A stretch of 64,000 bases of DNA from Pseudomonas neustonica (GCF_003797945.1 NZ_RKKU01000015.1:1-64000), one strand, 5' to 3'. Counted from the first letter of the stretch, positions 1 to 8,566 are shown. Made by a program: numbers and translations. The notes: a model not told the origin generated them from the sequence alone.

Positions 1-143
1 TTCGGGAAGCAAGGTGCTTTGACCTCGGTGTTCACCCTGGATAAACCGTTTCATGGGATTCCCTTGCAATGAAATTCTTAGAAACTATAGCAAGGGTTTG
101 TCCTGGCGTTTTTACACACTCTGGGCCGAAAGCAGCCATTTCT

Positions 144-1400
144 TTATCGAATGGGTACAACCTTTCTCGCATTTTCTGGGTTAACAGATGCGACAGAAAG
201 GCTTCCAGTGGCGGCCTGATCAATATGCTTGCTCCACCACTCCATCATTGGCCGGCGACGTTCAATGTAGTCAGCACGGTTGTAGGCGCTTCTGACTTCG
301 TTTTTGTCTACGTGCGCCAGGGCTACTTCAATCAGTTCAGGGTCAAATCCATGCTCATTGAGAACGGTGCTAGCAATAGAGCGCATGCCGTGACTGACCA
401 GTCGGCCAGCAAAGCCCATGCGCTTAAGGGCCATGTTAGCGGTCTGGCTGTTGCAATGGGTACGCGGATTTCGATCCGCAGGGAAAACGAACTCCCTGTG
501 TCCACTATAAGGCTTAACAGCTTCAAGGATTGCCAATCCATGATCAGTCAATGGCACTATATGTGGGCGGCGCTTTTTCATTCGTTCAGCAGGGATGGTC
601 CAGATTTGCTTTTCGAAGTCGATATCGGCCCATCGCGTTGTGGCTGCTTCAACGGGTCTGGTCATTGTGTGTAGTTGCCATTCGATCAAGGCGCGGGTAG
701 TACGTTTGATGCTGGCATTGGAGATGGCGATCATAAGCTCAGGAAGCTCGTCAGGACTTAAGGATGCCATGTTCTGTTTCTTAGGCTTTTTGAAGACGGC
801 TCTTATGCCGCTGAGTGGATTGGCGAGTACAAGGCCTGAATTGACTGCATAGGTCATGATTTCGTTCAGCCGCTGAGAAAGGCGCTTCACTGTTTCCAAA
901 CTGCCTTTAGCTTCAATGGGGCGAAGAAGCTCGATGACTTTCGGCGCTGTAATGCTAGATACCTGGGTATCTCCAAGATCCGGGAAGACATGCAGCGTCA
1001 GTGACCGCCAAATGTCTTCGGCATAGGCTGGTGTGACGTCTGTTTTCTTCAGATCAAACCAGGCTTCGGCAACTTTTCTCAAGGTGTGCTCGCTGGCAGC
1101 TTTTTGCTGCTGGCGGGTGTTATCTCGCTGTTCCTTAGGATCGGTTCCCTGAGAAATCAGCTGTCTTGCATCGATGGTGAGCTTGCGAGCCTGTGAGAGT
1201 GTGATTTCGGGATAGGTTCCAAGTCCCATGTTGAGACGCTTTTTGGTCACCGGGTGGTAGTAGTTGAAATTCCAGAGCTTAGAGCCATTGCTTCTCACTC
1301 GCATTTGAAGGCCGTCGCCATCACCTAAGACGTAATCCGTCTTTGCGGGGACGGCATTCTTCACCTTGGCTTCGGTGAGACGTATGGCTTTGCCTGACAT
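144..1400 (-). CDS. P4-type tyrosine recombinase (integrase) at ssrA
   Basis: Site-specific recombinase of 418 residues that would insert and excise a mobile element. The N-terminal DUF4102-type arm-binding domain covers about residues 1-90, a SAM-like core-binding domain about 100-200, and the catalytic domain the rest. The catalytic set is visible: Arg248 (TRPVEAA), His337 and Arg340 (HGMR), His363 and nucleophile Tyr373 (SAYNR). I chose ATG at 1400 because the conserved domain begins there; an in-frame ATG at 1550 would add 50 unconserved residues running through the repeat region. It lies next to the 3' end of ssrA and points away from it, as in islands using ssrA as attB. The element itself would extend left beyond the window. 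Positions 1-143 show no gene. Confidence 0.93.
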   Translation of the reverse strand: MSGKAIRLTEAKVKNAVPAKTDYVLGDGDGLQMRVRSNGSKLWNFNYYHPVTKKRLNMGLGTYPEITLSQARKLTIDARQLISQGTDPKEQRDNTRQQQKAASEHTLRKVAEAWFDLKKTDVTPAYAEDIWRSLTLHVFPDLGDTQVSSITAPKVIELLRPIEAKGSLETVKRLSQRLNEIMTYAVNSGLVLANPLSGIRAVFKKPKKQNMASLSPDELPELMIAISNASIKRTTRALIEWQLHTMTRPVEAATTRWADIDFEKQIWTIPAERMKKRRPHIVPLTDHGLAILEAVKPYSGHREFVFPADRNPRTHCNSQTANMALKRMGFAGRLVSHGMRSIASTVLNEHGFDPELIEVALAHVDKNEVRSAYNRADYIERRRPMMEWWSKHIDQAATGSLSVASVNPENARKVVPIR

Positions 1401-1401
1401 T

Positions 1402-1473
1402 TTGGTATTCCAGCGGCGTCTTTGGTATTCCAAAAATACCATGTGAATGCTTGGAATACCATTTGGAATACCA
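1402..1473. repeat. Cluster of direct and inverted TGGTATTCC repeats before the integrase
   Basis: The 9-mer TGGTATTCC occurs at 1403-1411 and 1423-1431 on the plus strand, and its reverse complement GGAATACCA at 1453-1461 and 1465-1473. A shorter half site, AATACCA, sits at 1435-1441 and forms an inverted repeat with the second copy. The cluster covers the integrase start and the sequence directly upstream. Inference: arm-type sites for the integrase or an excisionase, or an operator for autoregulation. Confidence 0.75.
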
Positions 1474-1548
1474 GAAGTGCTGGCTGCTGGTGGACGTCTA
1501 TGGACGCTAATGGAGCGTAAGTTATTGATTTGCATATGCATCAGGCAC

Positions 1549-1575
1549 AAAAAAAGACGTCCGGGGACGTCTTTA
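1549..1575 (-). terminator. Rho-independent terminator of ssrA
   Basis: On the minus strand the stem AAAGACGTCC / GGACGTCTTT is followed by a run of seven T. It starts about 10 bases past the CCA end of the tmRNA, in the right orientation to end ssrA transcription. Confidence 0.8.
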
Positions 1576-1585
1576 GATGTATATT

Positions 1586-1974
1586 TGGTGGAGCCGGGGG
1601 GATTTGAACCCCCGTCCGCCAGTCCGCCGCTATCGGTTCTACATGCTTAGCCATCTCTACTGAGTTAACTCCTCACCGCCCGAGTGGCAGGGTGCTTGGA
1701 GCGAGTTGTGTAATGTTTAGCCGCGTTGTCCACAACGTACTAGGCGGCGATCCTGTTCTATCTGACAATCACTTCGAGTTTACAGGCATCCTCTAATGAT
1801 CGCTGGAGCCGAAGCTACCAGAAGTGCTATCTAGGCTGCTTACGCAGCTAGTTGAGCACCATAATTGTCGTCATTGGCAATTATATAGTTTTGCAACAGT
1901 GGATTTACGAGTTCTGTTACCAACTCGGCATGCCCCTCCAGTTTTGTAACCGTCGTCGAATCCAAATCGGCCCC
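1586..1974 (-). ncRNA. ssrA: Transfer-messenger RNA (tmRNA)
   Basis: tmRNA rescues stalled ribosomes and tags the unfinished protein for proteolysis, together with SmpB encoded just downstream. The 5' end GGGGCCGATTTGGATTCGACG and the 3' end with a T-arm (GGTTCAAATCC) and encoded CCA form the tRNA-like domain. The tag frame is at 1840-1878: resume codon GCC, then the peptide ANDDNYGAQLAA and a TAA stop. The length is 389 nt, normal for a gammaproteobacterium. The tag ends in the expected LAA. The 3' end borders an integrase gene, so this is probably an integration site that was rebuilt on insertion. Confidence 0.97.
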
Positions 1975-2003
1975 AAATCTTTCAGGTGTACTACTGAGAC
2001 GCG

Positions 2004-2031
2004 ATTGTACGCTAAAGGTTCCAAGCGTCAT
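2004..2031 (-). promoter_or_regulatory. Probable sigma-70 promoter of ssrA
   Basis: Minus-strand -35 ATGACG and -10 TACAAT with a 16-base spacer. The -10 lies about 30 bases before the mature 5' end, which leaves a short leader for RNase P to remove. The match to consensus is good for the -10 and moderate for the -35. Confidence 0.5.
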
Positions 2032-2074
2032 AGGGCGCTCGCGTCTGGCGTTTGTGCTTTATGGGAAATGCAGG

Positions 2075-2102
2075 CAAAAAAATACCCTGACGGGCAGGGT
2101 AT
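2075..2102 (-). terminator. Rho-independent terminator of smpB
   Basis: Minus strand: stem ATACCCTG / CAGGGTAT with a five-base loop, followed by a run of T. It lies about 110 bases past the smpB stop and upstream of the ssrA promoter. Confidence 0.75.
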
Positions 2103-2211
2103 AGGGTGTTGCTTGCTTTAAACCATAAACCGGACTGGTGGAGCGGACCAGCCCTGTTAATACTGTGACGAGGTGATTTTCGATTGGTTCAAAAAAAAGT
2201 GAAAAAAAATT

Positions 2212-2694
2212 TCAGCGCTGGTTATCGCGAACGACGCGCTGCTTCTCTCGATCCCAATCGCGCTCTTTCAGGGTCTGGCGTTTATCGAAATCTTTCTTGC
2301 CGCGGACCAGCGCGATTTCGCATTTAACCAGATGCCCCTTCCAGTAAAGCGCTAGGGGGACGCAGGCAAAGCCCTTCTGCTGGACGCCGGTAATCAGCTT
2401 GTCCAGTTCACGGGCGTGCAGTAGCAGCTTGCGCGTGCGGGTTGGATCTGCGACCACGTGGGTGCTGGCTGTCATCAGCGGCGTGACGTGTGCACCCAGC
2501 AGGAAGGCTTCGTTATTTTTCAGCAGTACATAGCTGTCGACGAGTTGCACTTTTCCTTCGCGCAGGCTTTTGACTTCCCACCCGGTCAGGGCGAGGCCCG
2601 CCTCGAAGCGATCTTCAACGAAGTAGTCGTGTTTGGCCTTTTTGTTCAGCGCGATGGTGCCGCTGTTGGCCTTGGCGTTTTTTTGCTTGCTCAT
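2212..2694 (-). CDS. smpB: SsrA-binding protein SmpB
   Basis: RNA-binding partner of tmRNA. It binds the tRNA-like domain and delivers it to the A site of stalled ribosomes. The protein has 160 residues, the usual length. It shows the conserved N-terminal barrel ([23 protein letters not shown]) and the basic C-terminal tail ([16 protein letters not shown]) that enters the empty mRNA channel. I start at the ATG at 2694 ([10 protein letters not shown]); the longer frame to 2808 adds 38 unconserved residues. It sits directly upstream of ssrA on the same strand. Confidence 0.97.
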   Translation of the reverse strand: MSKQKNAKANSGTIALNKKAKHDYFVEDRFEAGLALTGWEVKSLREGKVQLVDSYVLLKNNEAFLLGAHVTPLMTASTHVVADPTRTRKLLLHARELDKLITGVQQKGFACVPLALYWKGHLVKCEIALVRGKKDFDKRQTLKERDWDREKQRVVRDNQR

Positions 2695-2880
2695 AGGCGG
2701 CGCATTATACCTGTATTTGCGGGTAAAACATGTGTTGCTTTGCTGTTTCACTGACTGTTTGAACGGCATAAAGTGCCCGTTTCGCGCTCTATGGTCTAGT
2801 GATCGCATAGACTTACTTGTGGCGGCTGATCAAAATCTGGACAATGCCGTTCTTTTTTTCAGCACAGGCCGGGAACGGAA

Positions 2881-4284
2881 ATGAGCGACGAGAAGGTATC
2901 GATTCACGGGATCTGGGCAAGTCGTTGGGTTTTCATTCTGGCGGCAACTGGTTCGGCGGTGGGTCTTGGCAATATCTGGAAGTTTCCCTATATGGCCGGT
3001 ACCTACGGCGGTGGGGCCTTCGTTCTGGTGTATTTGTGCTGCATTGCGCTGATCGGTTTGCCGGTGATGCTGGCGGAGACGCTGCTGGGGCGGCGTGGGC
3101 GGCAGAGTCCGGTGAATACGCTGCGCAGCCTTGCGCGTCAGTCTGGTGCCTCCGAGCGCTGGTCCTGGGCGGCCATGATGGGCATGCTCGCGGCTCTTCT
3201 GATTCTGTCCTTCTACAGTGTCGTGGCGGGCTGGGCGCTGGATTACATTATTGCCATGGCGCGTGGTGAGTTCACGGGTATCGACGGGGCCGGAGCAGGG
3301 GCCAAGTTCGATGCGCTGACGGCTGATCCTCTGCGTCTAACTATCTGGCACACGCTGTTTATGCTGCTGACCGCTTTTATTATTGCCAAGGGCGTCGTTG
3401 CCGGTCTTGAGCGTGGTCTGCGTATTCTGATGCCTTTGCTGTTCGTGCTCCTGGTTCTGTTGCTAGGTTACAGCCTGACCACCGGGCACTTTATGGAAGG
3501 CGTGCACTTCTTGTTTCACTTTGATCTTGCCAAGGTGCCGGAGGGCATTCTGGCGGCGATGGGGCATGCCTTCTTCACGCTGAGCGTGGGCGTGGGGTCA
3601 ATTATGGTGTTTGGCGCCTACATGCCGCGCAAGGCGTCGCTAGGGTCAACCATTATCACGGTGGGCATATTGGATACCGTGGTTGCATTGACCGCTGGTA
3701 TGGCGCTTTTCCCTATCGTGTTTGCCGCAGGGCAGACGCCAGGTGCTGGCCCGGGTCTGATGTTTGTTACCTTGCCTATCGCCTTTGGCAATATCGGCAT
3801 GGGCACCGTGTTTGGTGTGGTGTTCTTTATTTTGGTTGCGGTTGCGGCCTGGAGTTCGGCGATATCCATGCTGGAACCTGCCGTCGCCTATTGGGTGGAG
3901 CGCAGTGGTAAAAGCCGACCCAAAATAACCGCATTGATGGCGTTATTTTGTTGGCTGGTGGGCCTGGGTACGGTGTTTTCGTTCAACCTGCTGGCGGATG
4001 CACGTTTCTTTGTTTCTAACGCCGATGGCTGGCATTTCTTCCTTTGGACCGAAGAGGGCGGTAAGACCTTTTTCGAGAGTATCGACTATTTGACCAGTCG
4101 CATATTCCTGCCTTTGGGCGGGCTCTGCTTCGTGCTCTTTGCGGGCTGGGTACTGGACCGCGATGTGTTCCGTGCTGAGCTGGCGTTGACGTATCCTCGC
4201 CTGTTTCCGGTGATATATTCGTTGTTACGCTATGTTGCTCCGACAGGTATTCTGATTATCTTTCTTACGGAACTGATTAAGTGA
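2881..4284 (+). CDS. Sodium-dependent transporter of the NSS (SLC6) family
   Basis: Predicted Na+-coupled symporter of the inner membrane, 467 residues. The family signature GSAVGLGNIWKFPY is at about residues 24-37, in the first membrane helix where sodium and substrate are bound. About 11-12 hydrophobic segments follow, the usual bacterial NSS fold. Bacterial members carry amino acids such as leucine, tryptophan or tyrosine; the substrate cannot be read here. The ATG at 2881 follows a weak GGAACGGAA site. It is divergent from smpB and only 7 bases upstream of ratA, so the two may share a transcript. From memory this gene is not found between smpB and ratA in P. aeruginosa. Confidence 0.9.
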   Translation: MSDEKVSIHGIWASRWVFILAATGSAVGLGNIWKFPYMAGTYGGGAFVLVYLCCIALIGLPVMLAETLLGRRGRQSPVNTLRSLARQSGASERWSWAAMMGMLAALLILSFYSVVAGWALDYIIAMARGEFTGIDGAGAGAKFDALTADPLRLTIWHTLFMLLTAFIIAKGVVAGLERGLRILMPLLFVLLVLLLGYSLTTGHFMEGVHFLFHFDLAKVPEGILAAMGHAFFTLSVGVGSIMVFGAYMPRKASLGSTIITVGILDTVVALTAGMALFPIVFAAGQTPGAGPGLMFVTLPIAFGNIGMGTVFGVVFFILVAVAAWSSAISMLEPAVAYWVERSGKSRPKITALMALFCWLVGLGTVFSFNLLADARFFVSNADGWHFFLWTEEGGKTFFESIDYLTSRIFLPLGGLCFVLFAGWVLDRDVFRAELALTYPRLFPVIYSLLRYVAPTGILIIFLTELIK

Positions 4285-4291
4285 TAACCGC

Positions 4292-4726
4292 ATGACGCAT
4301 ATTCAACGTTCGGCCCTGCTGCCTTATCCGGCAGCTCACCTTTATGAGTTGGTTAATCGGGTGGAGCGCTATCCTGAGTTCCTGCCCTGGTGTTCCGAAG
4401 GCAAGGTGATCAGTGAGAGTGACATTGAAATGTGCGCTGAATTGACGGTCGCCAAAGCCGGGTTTTCTCAGTCGTTTACGACACGCAACACGCTTATTCC
4501 CGGTGAGCGCATTGCGCTGCACCTGGTTGATGGTCCGTTCAGCGATCTGCAGGGTGTTTGGGAGTTCAAAGCCCTGGGCGAGAATGCGTGCAAGATCACC
4601 CTGGATCTGAAATTCGATTACTCGGGGCCGTTGGTCAAGGCTACGCTGGGTCCGTTGTTCAATCAGGCGGCTAATACCCTGGTTGATGCCTTCTGTCAGC
4701 GGGCCAAGGAGTTGCACGGTGGCTGA
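4292..4726 (+). CDS. ratA: RatA / COQ10-like START-domain protein
   Basis: A 144-residue single-domain START/SRPBCC protein with the family's N-terminal pattern (YPAAHLYELVNRVERYPEFLPWC). In E. coli the homologue RatA was reported to block 70S ribosome association, while the eukaryotic homologue COQ10 binds ubiquinone; the role here cannot be settled from sequence. It overlaps ratB/rnfH by 8 bases, which supports co-translation. The pair is a conserved gammaproteobacterial unit near smpB. Confidence 0.9.
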   Translation: MTHIQRSALLPYPAAHLYELVNRVERYPEFLPWCSEGKVISESDIEMCAELTVAKAGFSQSFTTRNTLIPGERIALHLVDGPFSDLQGVWEFKALGENACKITLDLKFDYSGPLVKATLGPLFNQAANTLVDAFCQRAKELHGG

Positions 4727-5033
4727 TAAAACTATGGTGGTTGAGGTGGCTTATGCTTTGCCGCACAAGCAAAAGATCATCAGCTTAAGTGTGCCCGAAG
4801 GTACCAACATGAGCGAGGCGGTAGCGCTATCGCGTATGGGTGATCACTTTCCTGAGCTTGATGTGGAAAGCTGCCCGCTGGGGATTTTTGGCAAGACAGT
4901 GGCCAAGCCAGCAGAGCGAGTGTTGCAGCCGGGGGAGCGGGTTGAAATGTATCGCCCCTTGATCGCGGACCCCAAGGAGGTGCGTAAGCAGCGTGCGGCC
5001 AAGGCCAAGGCGGCAAAGGAAGATAGCGCGTAA
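4719..5033 (+). CDS. rnfH: RnfH-family ubiquitin-like protein (RatB)
   Basis: A small protein of 104 residues with a beta-grasp (ubiquitin-like) fold and a lysine/alanine-rich tail (KQRAAKAKAAKEDSA). The function is not well known. The start is GTG at 4719, overlapping the ratA stop, with AAGGAG seven bases upstream; ATG at 4734 is an alternative. Family motifs seen include VEVAYALP near the start and GIFGKTV in the middle. No rnf operon is nearby, and the link to RatA is positional. Confidence 0.88.
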   Translation: MADKTMVVEVAYALPHKQKIISLSVPEGTNMSEAVALSRMGDHFPELDVESCPLGIFGKTVAKPAERVLQPGERVEMYRPLIADPKEVRKQRAAKAKAAKEDSA

Positions 5034-5048
5034 CCGATGGGGCTGGCG

Positions 5049-5073
5049 CAAGGGCGCTCGCGGCGCCCTTGTT
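5049..5073. terminator. Hairpin between convergent rnfH and bamE
   Basis: Perfect stem CAAGGGCGC / GCGCCCTTG with a five-base loop, placed between the stops of two convergent genes. The T tracts on either side are short, so it is a likely but not strong bidirectional terminator. Confidence 0.6.
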
Positions 5074-5084
5074 GAAAAACCTTG

Positions 5085-5519
5085 TTACTCGCCAGTGCCC
5101 AGCGGTGCGCCGAGATCTACGGGGTAACTTTCGGTCTCGCTATTCTGCTGACCGCCCATGATCTCTTCGTCGGTGCTGGCGCCGGGAACAAAGTCACCAG
5201 ACAGGCCAACCAGTCGGTTGTCGTCAAAATTCAGGCTGATGCGCTCTTGCACGCGGTCGCTGCGGCCTGACTTCAAGCTATACAGATAATCCCAGCGCTC
5301 TGGATGGAAAGTATCCTGTATCAGGGGAGTACCCATGATAAAGCGTACCTGCCGTTGAGTCATGCCGGGGCGAAGTTGATCTACCATGTCTTGCGTCACG
5401 ACGTTGCCTTGCTGTACGTCGATTTTATATACCCCGGGGATAATGCCGCATCCGCTGAGGGTGATAGAGACAGTGCATAGCAGCATAAGGAGTATTTGAT
5501 TAATGCTTTTTGGCGTCAC
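5085..5519 (-). CDS. bamE: Outer-membrane assembly lipoprotein BamE
   Basis: Lipoprotein subunit of the BAM complex, which folds beta-barrel proteins into the outer membrane; called OmlA in Pseudomonas. It has 144 residues with a lipoprotein signal and lipobox LSGC, placing the lipidated Cys at 24. The SmpA/OmlA domain is visible ([20 protein letters not shown], then [12 protein letters not shown]). It is divergent from fur, the usual arrangement in Pseudomonas. Confidence 0.95.
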   Translation of the reverse strand: MTPKSINQILLMLLCTVSITLSGCGIIPGVYKIDVQQGNVVTQDMVDQLRPGMTQRQVRFIMGTPLIQDTFHPERWDYLYSLKSGRSDRVQERISLNFDDNRLVGLSGDFVPGASTDEEIMGGQQNSETESYPVDLGAPLGTGE

Positions 5520-5610
5520 GTGGTAACATCCACTATCTTTGAATGGCTGAATGGCCTTGAATCATACCCGACTGATCCCGCCCTGCGAAGCGCTGAACGA
5601 GAAAGTAACC

Positions 5611-6024
5611 ATGGTAGAAAATCAAGAACTCCGCAAAGCTGGCCTGAAGGTGACCTTACCTCGGGTTAAAATTCTGCAAATGCTCGACGGCTCACAAGAG
5701 CGTCACATGAGTGCCGAGGATGTTTATAAGGCGCTAATGGAGGCTGGTGAAGATGTCGGCCTGGCGACGGTATACCGTGTATTGACCCAGTTTGAAGCAG
5801 CCGGTCTGGTTGTCCGCCACAATTTTGATGGTGGTCACGCCGTATTCGAATTGGCTGATGGTGAGCATCACGATCATATGGTCTGTGTTGATACCGGTGA
5901 AGTGATTGAATTCTTTGACCCGGAGATTGAGCGCCGCCAGCGCGAGATCGTCAAAGAGAATGGCTTTGAACTGGTTGATCACAACCTCGTGCTATATGTG
6001 AAGAAATCGTCTGCCGACAAGTAA
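5611..6024 (+). CDS. fur: Ferric uptake regulator Fur
   Basis: Iron-responsive repressor of siderophore and iron-uptake genes, 137 residues. The N-terminal winged helix (about 1-80) includes the recognition helix VGLATVYRVLTQFEAAG. The C-terminal dimerisation domain holds the metal ligands HHDH at 86-89. Only one Cys (92) is present, so there is no CxxC structural zinc site, as in P. aeruginosa Fur. I start at ATG 5611 (MVENQELRKAG); the longer frame from 5551 adds 20 unconserved residues. Confidence 0.96.
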   Translation: MVENQELRKAGLKVTLPRVKILQMLDGSQERHMSAEDVYKALMEAGEDVGLATVYRVLTQFEAAGLVVRHNFDGGHAVFELADGEHHDHMVCVDTGEVIEFFDPEIERRQREIVKENGFELVDHNLVLYVKKSSADK

Positions 6025-6044
6025 GTAGTTTGTTGGTGCTCAGC

Positions 6045-6081
6045 ACAAAGCCAGACCCTGCGGTCTGGCTTTGTCGTTTTT
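6045..6081. terminator. Terminator between convergent fur and recN
   Basis: Thirteen-base stem ACAAAGCCAGACC / GGTCTGGCTTTGT with a four-base loop, followed by a T-rich stretch (CGTTTTT) on the plus strand. It is clearly oriented to end fur. Confidence 0.85.
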
Positions 6082-6092
6082 GCCTCACGGCG

Positions 6093-7766
6093 TTAGCTGA
6101 CGGCAGATAACAGCTTGCGCGCGTGAGCAAGCGATTCGTCTGTCATGTCGATGCCGCCCAGCATGCGCGCGACCTCCTTTACTCTGCCGTGCTCGTCCAG
6201 CTGATCAATGCAGGTGCGAGTCTCATTCTTGCTTTGTTGCTTGCGCACAAACAGGTGTTGATGACCTTGTGCGGCGACTTGCGGCAGGTGGGTTACTGTC
6301 AGTACCTGGCCGCGTGCGCCGAGCTGGCGCAGAAGCTGGCCGACGATTTCGGCGGTGGGGCCACCAATACCTACATCAACCTCATCAAATACCAGCGTGG
6401 GTACGCGAGAGGTTTGCGCGGTAATTACCTGAATCCCCAGGCTGATACGCGAGAGTTCGCCGCCGGAGGCGACCTTGGCCAATGACTTGGCTGGTTGGCC
6501 AGGGTTGGCGCTAACCAGAAACTCAACGGTCTCAAGCCCGGTAACCGGATAGCCCGCCGCGTCTAACGCCGTTAGTTGTAGCTCAACTCGGCCGCCGGGC
6601 ATGCCAAGTTGCTGTATTTCTTTGCTCACAGCCTTGCTCAGGCGTACTGCTTCTTTCTTGCGACTGGCGGAGAGCTTTTCGGCCAGTTTTTGGTAATGTT
6701 CTTGATAGGCCTGCAACTCTTCTTGCAGTTGCTCTGCGTCGGCGCCTCTTTGTTGTTGCGCTTCAAGTTCATCGATTAGCTGTTGTTGCAGCGCAGGCAA
6801 CTCTTGCGGAGTGATGCGATGCTTGCGCGCCAGCTCAAAAATGGCGCTCATGCGTTCTTCTACGTGTTGCTGTCTTTCCGGATCGGCTTCGAAGTGATCC
6901 AGGTAACGGGTCAGCTCGCCCACCGCCTCTTCAATCTGTATCTGCGCACTGGCGATCAAGTCGTTGGCGTCGCGCAGGTGTGCGTTGTGCGCCTTGAAGC
7001 TATCCAGGCGTTGCAGGCAGGAGGTCAGGGCTTCCAGCACGCTGCCGGCGTCGTTTTCGCTGCAGACATTGATGACGTGTTGGCAGGAGTGCTGGATCTG
7101 GTCGGCGCTGGCGAGCTGGCGTTGCTCGTTTTCCAGCGCTTCAAGTTCGCCTTCTTGCAGGCTGAGGTTTTCCAGTTCATCCAATTGGTAGGCTAGCAAC
7201 TGCTGACGGGCAAGCTGCTCGTCACCCTGCTGACTGAGTTGGTTGAGCGTTTTCTCGGTTTGCTTGCAACGCTGCGCGGCCAGCTGAACCTGTCGTGCCA
7301 GATCACCGGCGCCGGCAAACTCGTCCAGTAGACGGCGGTGGGTATCGGTCTTGAGTAGCGATTGGTGTTCATGCTGGCTGTGGATATCGATCAGCATTTC
7401 GCCCAGTGCACGCAAGTCCTGCTGTGGGCATGGAGAGCCGTTGATGTAGCCACGCGAACGACCTTCGGCGGTAATCACGCGGCGCAGGATCACCTGGTGA
7501 TCGTCCTGCTGCAGGTCGCGGTTTTTCAGCCACTCCTGTGCTTCGGCTATTTCGCCAACATCGAAGGTAGCGAGTATGTCGGCTTTGTCAGTTCCGGGGC
7601 GCACGGTGCCGCTATCCGCACGGCCACCCAGGGTCAGTGCCAGCGCGTCGAGCATGATCGATTTGCCGGCGCCGGTTTCGCCGGATATAACGCTCATGCC
7701 GCCGCGCAGCTCCAGCTCAAGATGGTCGACAATGGCGTAATTATTGACCGCAAGGTGTACCAGCAT
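6093..7766 (-). CDS. recN: DNA repair protein RecN
   Basis: SMC-like ATPase that acts at double-strand breaks and helps present ends for RecA-dependent repair. It has 557 residues, normal length. The Walker A motif GETGAGKS is at about 29-36, followed by a long coiled-coil region rich in Gln and Leu (about 150-370). The C-terminal half carries the ABC signature (ASGGELSRI) and Walker B (LVFDEVDVGIGG). A LexA box lies 26 bases before the start codon, so this is an SOS gene here. Confidence 0.97.
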   Translation of the reverse strand: MLVHLAVNNYAIVDHLELELRGGMSVISGETGAGKSIMLDALALTLGGRADSGTVRPGTDKADILATFDVGEIAEAQEWLKNRDLQQDDHQVILRRVITAEGRSRGYINGSPCPQQDLRALGEMLIDIHSQHEHQSLLKTDTHRRLLDEFAGAGDLARQVQLAAQRCKQTEKTLNQLSQQGDEQLARQQLLAYQLDELENLSLQEGELEALENEQRQLASADQIQHSCQHVINVCSENDAGSVLEALTSCLQRLDSFKAHNAHLRDANDLIASAQIQIEEAVGELTRYLDHFEADPERQQHVEERMSAIFELARKHRITPQELPALQQQLIDELEAQQQRGADAEQLQEELQAYQEHYQKLAEKLSASRKKEAVRLSKAVSKEIQQLGMPGGRVELQLTALDAAGYPVTGLETVEFLVSANPGQPAKSLAKVASGGELSRISLGIQVITAQTSRVPTLVFDEVDVGIGGPTAEIVGQLLRQLGARGQVLTVTHLPQVAAQGHQHLFVRKQQSKNETRTCIDQLDEHGRVKEVARMLGGIDMTDESLAHARKLLSAVS

Positions 7767-7791
7767 GACTCGCGCTCCCTTGGTAAGTGTT

Positions 7792-7807
7792 CTGGTTATT
7801 TATACAG
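7792..7807 (-). promoter_or_regulatory. LexA (SOS) box of recN
   Basis: CTGTATAAATAACCAG on the minus strand fits CTG-N10-CAG with an AT-rich core. It lies 26-41 bases before the recN ATG, where a repressor would cover the promoter. Confidence 0.8.
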
Positions 7808-7865
7808 TAGTTTGCTTTGTGTCGACAAGTGCCGCCTTAAAATTGGCATGACTTGCCTAATTCCC

Positions 7866-7893
7866 CTTGAAGCGCTGAATTGCGACCCCATAT
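7866..7893 (+). promoter_or_regulatory. Sigma-32 heat-shock promoter of grpE
   Basis: CTTGAAG, 13 bases, then CCCCATAT: very close to the RpoH consensus (CTTGAAA-N11-14-CCCCATnT). It lies about 100 bases before the grpE start. Confidence 0.88.
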
Positions 7894-7993
7894 AGGTTGG
7901 CAGCAAGGCTTATATTGATCTGGGCAGGGCGGCTCCGCGGTTTTATCGGTGTTTGCCGTACGCCCCTTTTTTTTTGCATGACAGGAGAAACAG

Positions 7994-8566
7994 ATGGCAG
8001 ATGAACAGAGACCCGATCTGCAGGATCAGGACGGCCTGGTAGACGAGACCCTGGATACGCCTGAAGGTGATCTTGCGGCACGCATTGCCAGTCTGGAAGA
8101 GCAGCTGGCGACAGCTCAGGATCAGGCCATTCGCGCAGCTGCGGATGTGCAGAATGCGCGGCGTCGGGCGGAGCAGGAAGTTGAGAAGGCGCACAAGTTT
8201 GCGCTGGAGCGCTTTGCCGGTGACCTGCTGCCGGTACTCGATAGTCTGGAGCGTGGTTTGGAGTTGTCCAATCCGGACGATCCGGCGATCAAGCCGATGC
8301 GCGAAGGTATTGAGCTGACGCTGAAGATGTTTGCTGACACCTTGGGTCGTTTTCAAATCGTCCCGGTTGTGCCTGAAGGTGAGCCCTTTAATCCGGAGTT
8401 CCATCAGGCGATGGCAATGGAAGAAAGCGCTAATGTTGAGCCAAATACTGTGCTCAAGGTGTTCCAGAAAGGTTACACGTTAAGCGGCCGTTTGTTGCGC
8501 CCCGCTATGGTGGTGGTCAGCAAACCGCCGGTAGAGCCCGCTCCCTCTATTGATGAGCAGGCTTGA
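7994..8566 (+). CDS. grpE: Nucleotide exchange factor GrpE
   Basis: Co-chaperone that drives ADP release from DnaK. It has 190 residues: an acidic N-terminus, a long coiled coil (about 25-90) and the C-terminal beta-wing domain with family sequence [14 protein letters not shown] and VLQKGYTL-like [24 protein letters not shown] precedes the ATG. It heads the grpE-dnaK-dnaJ group and has its own sigma-32 promoter. Confidence 0.97.
   Translation: MADEQRPDLQDQDGLVDETLDTPEGDLAARIASLEEQLATAQDQAIRAAADVQNARRRAEQEVEKAHKFALERFAGDLLPVLDSLERGLELSNPDDPAIKPMREGIELTLKMFADTLGRFQIVPVVPEGEPFNPEFHQAMAMEESANVEPNTVLKVFQKGYTLSGRLLRPAMVVVSKPPVEPAPSIDEQA

Noticed and set aside
69-674. 201-codon plus-strand frame opposite the integrase
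   Set aside because: The integrase with all catalytic residues lies on the other strand.
1840-2031. 63-codon frame within ssrA
   Set aside because: Only its last part, the tag-coding segment, is translated, and that is through trans-translation; the upstream part is structured RNA.
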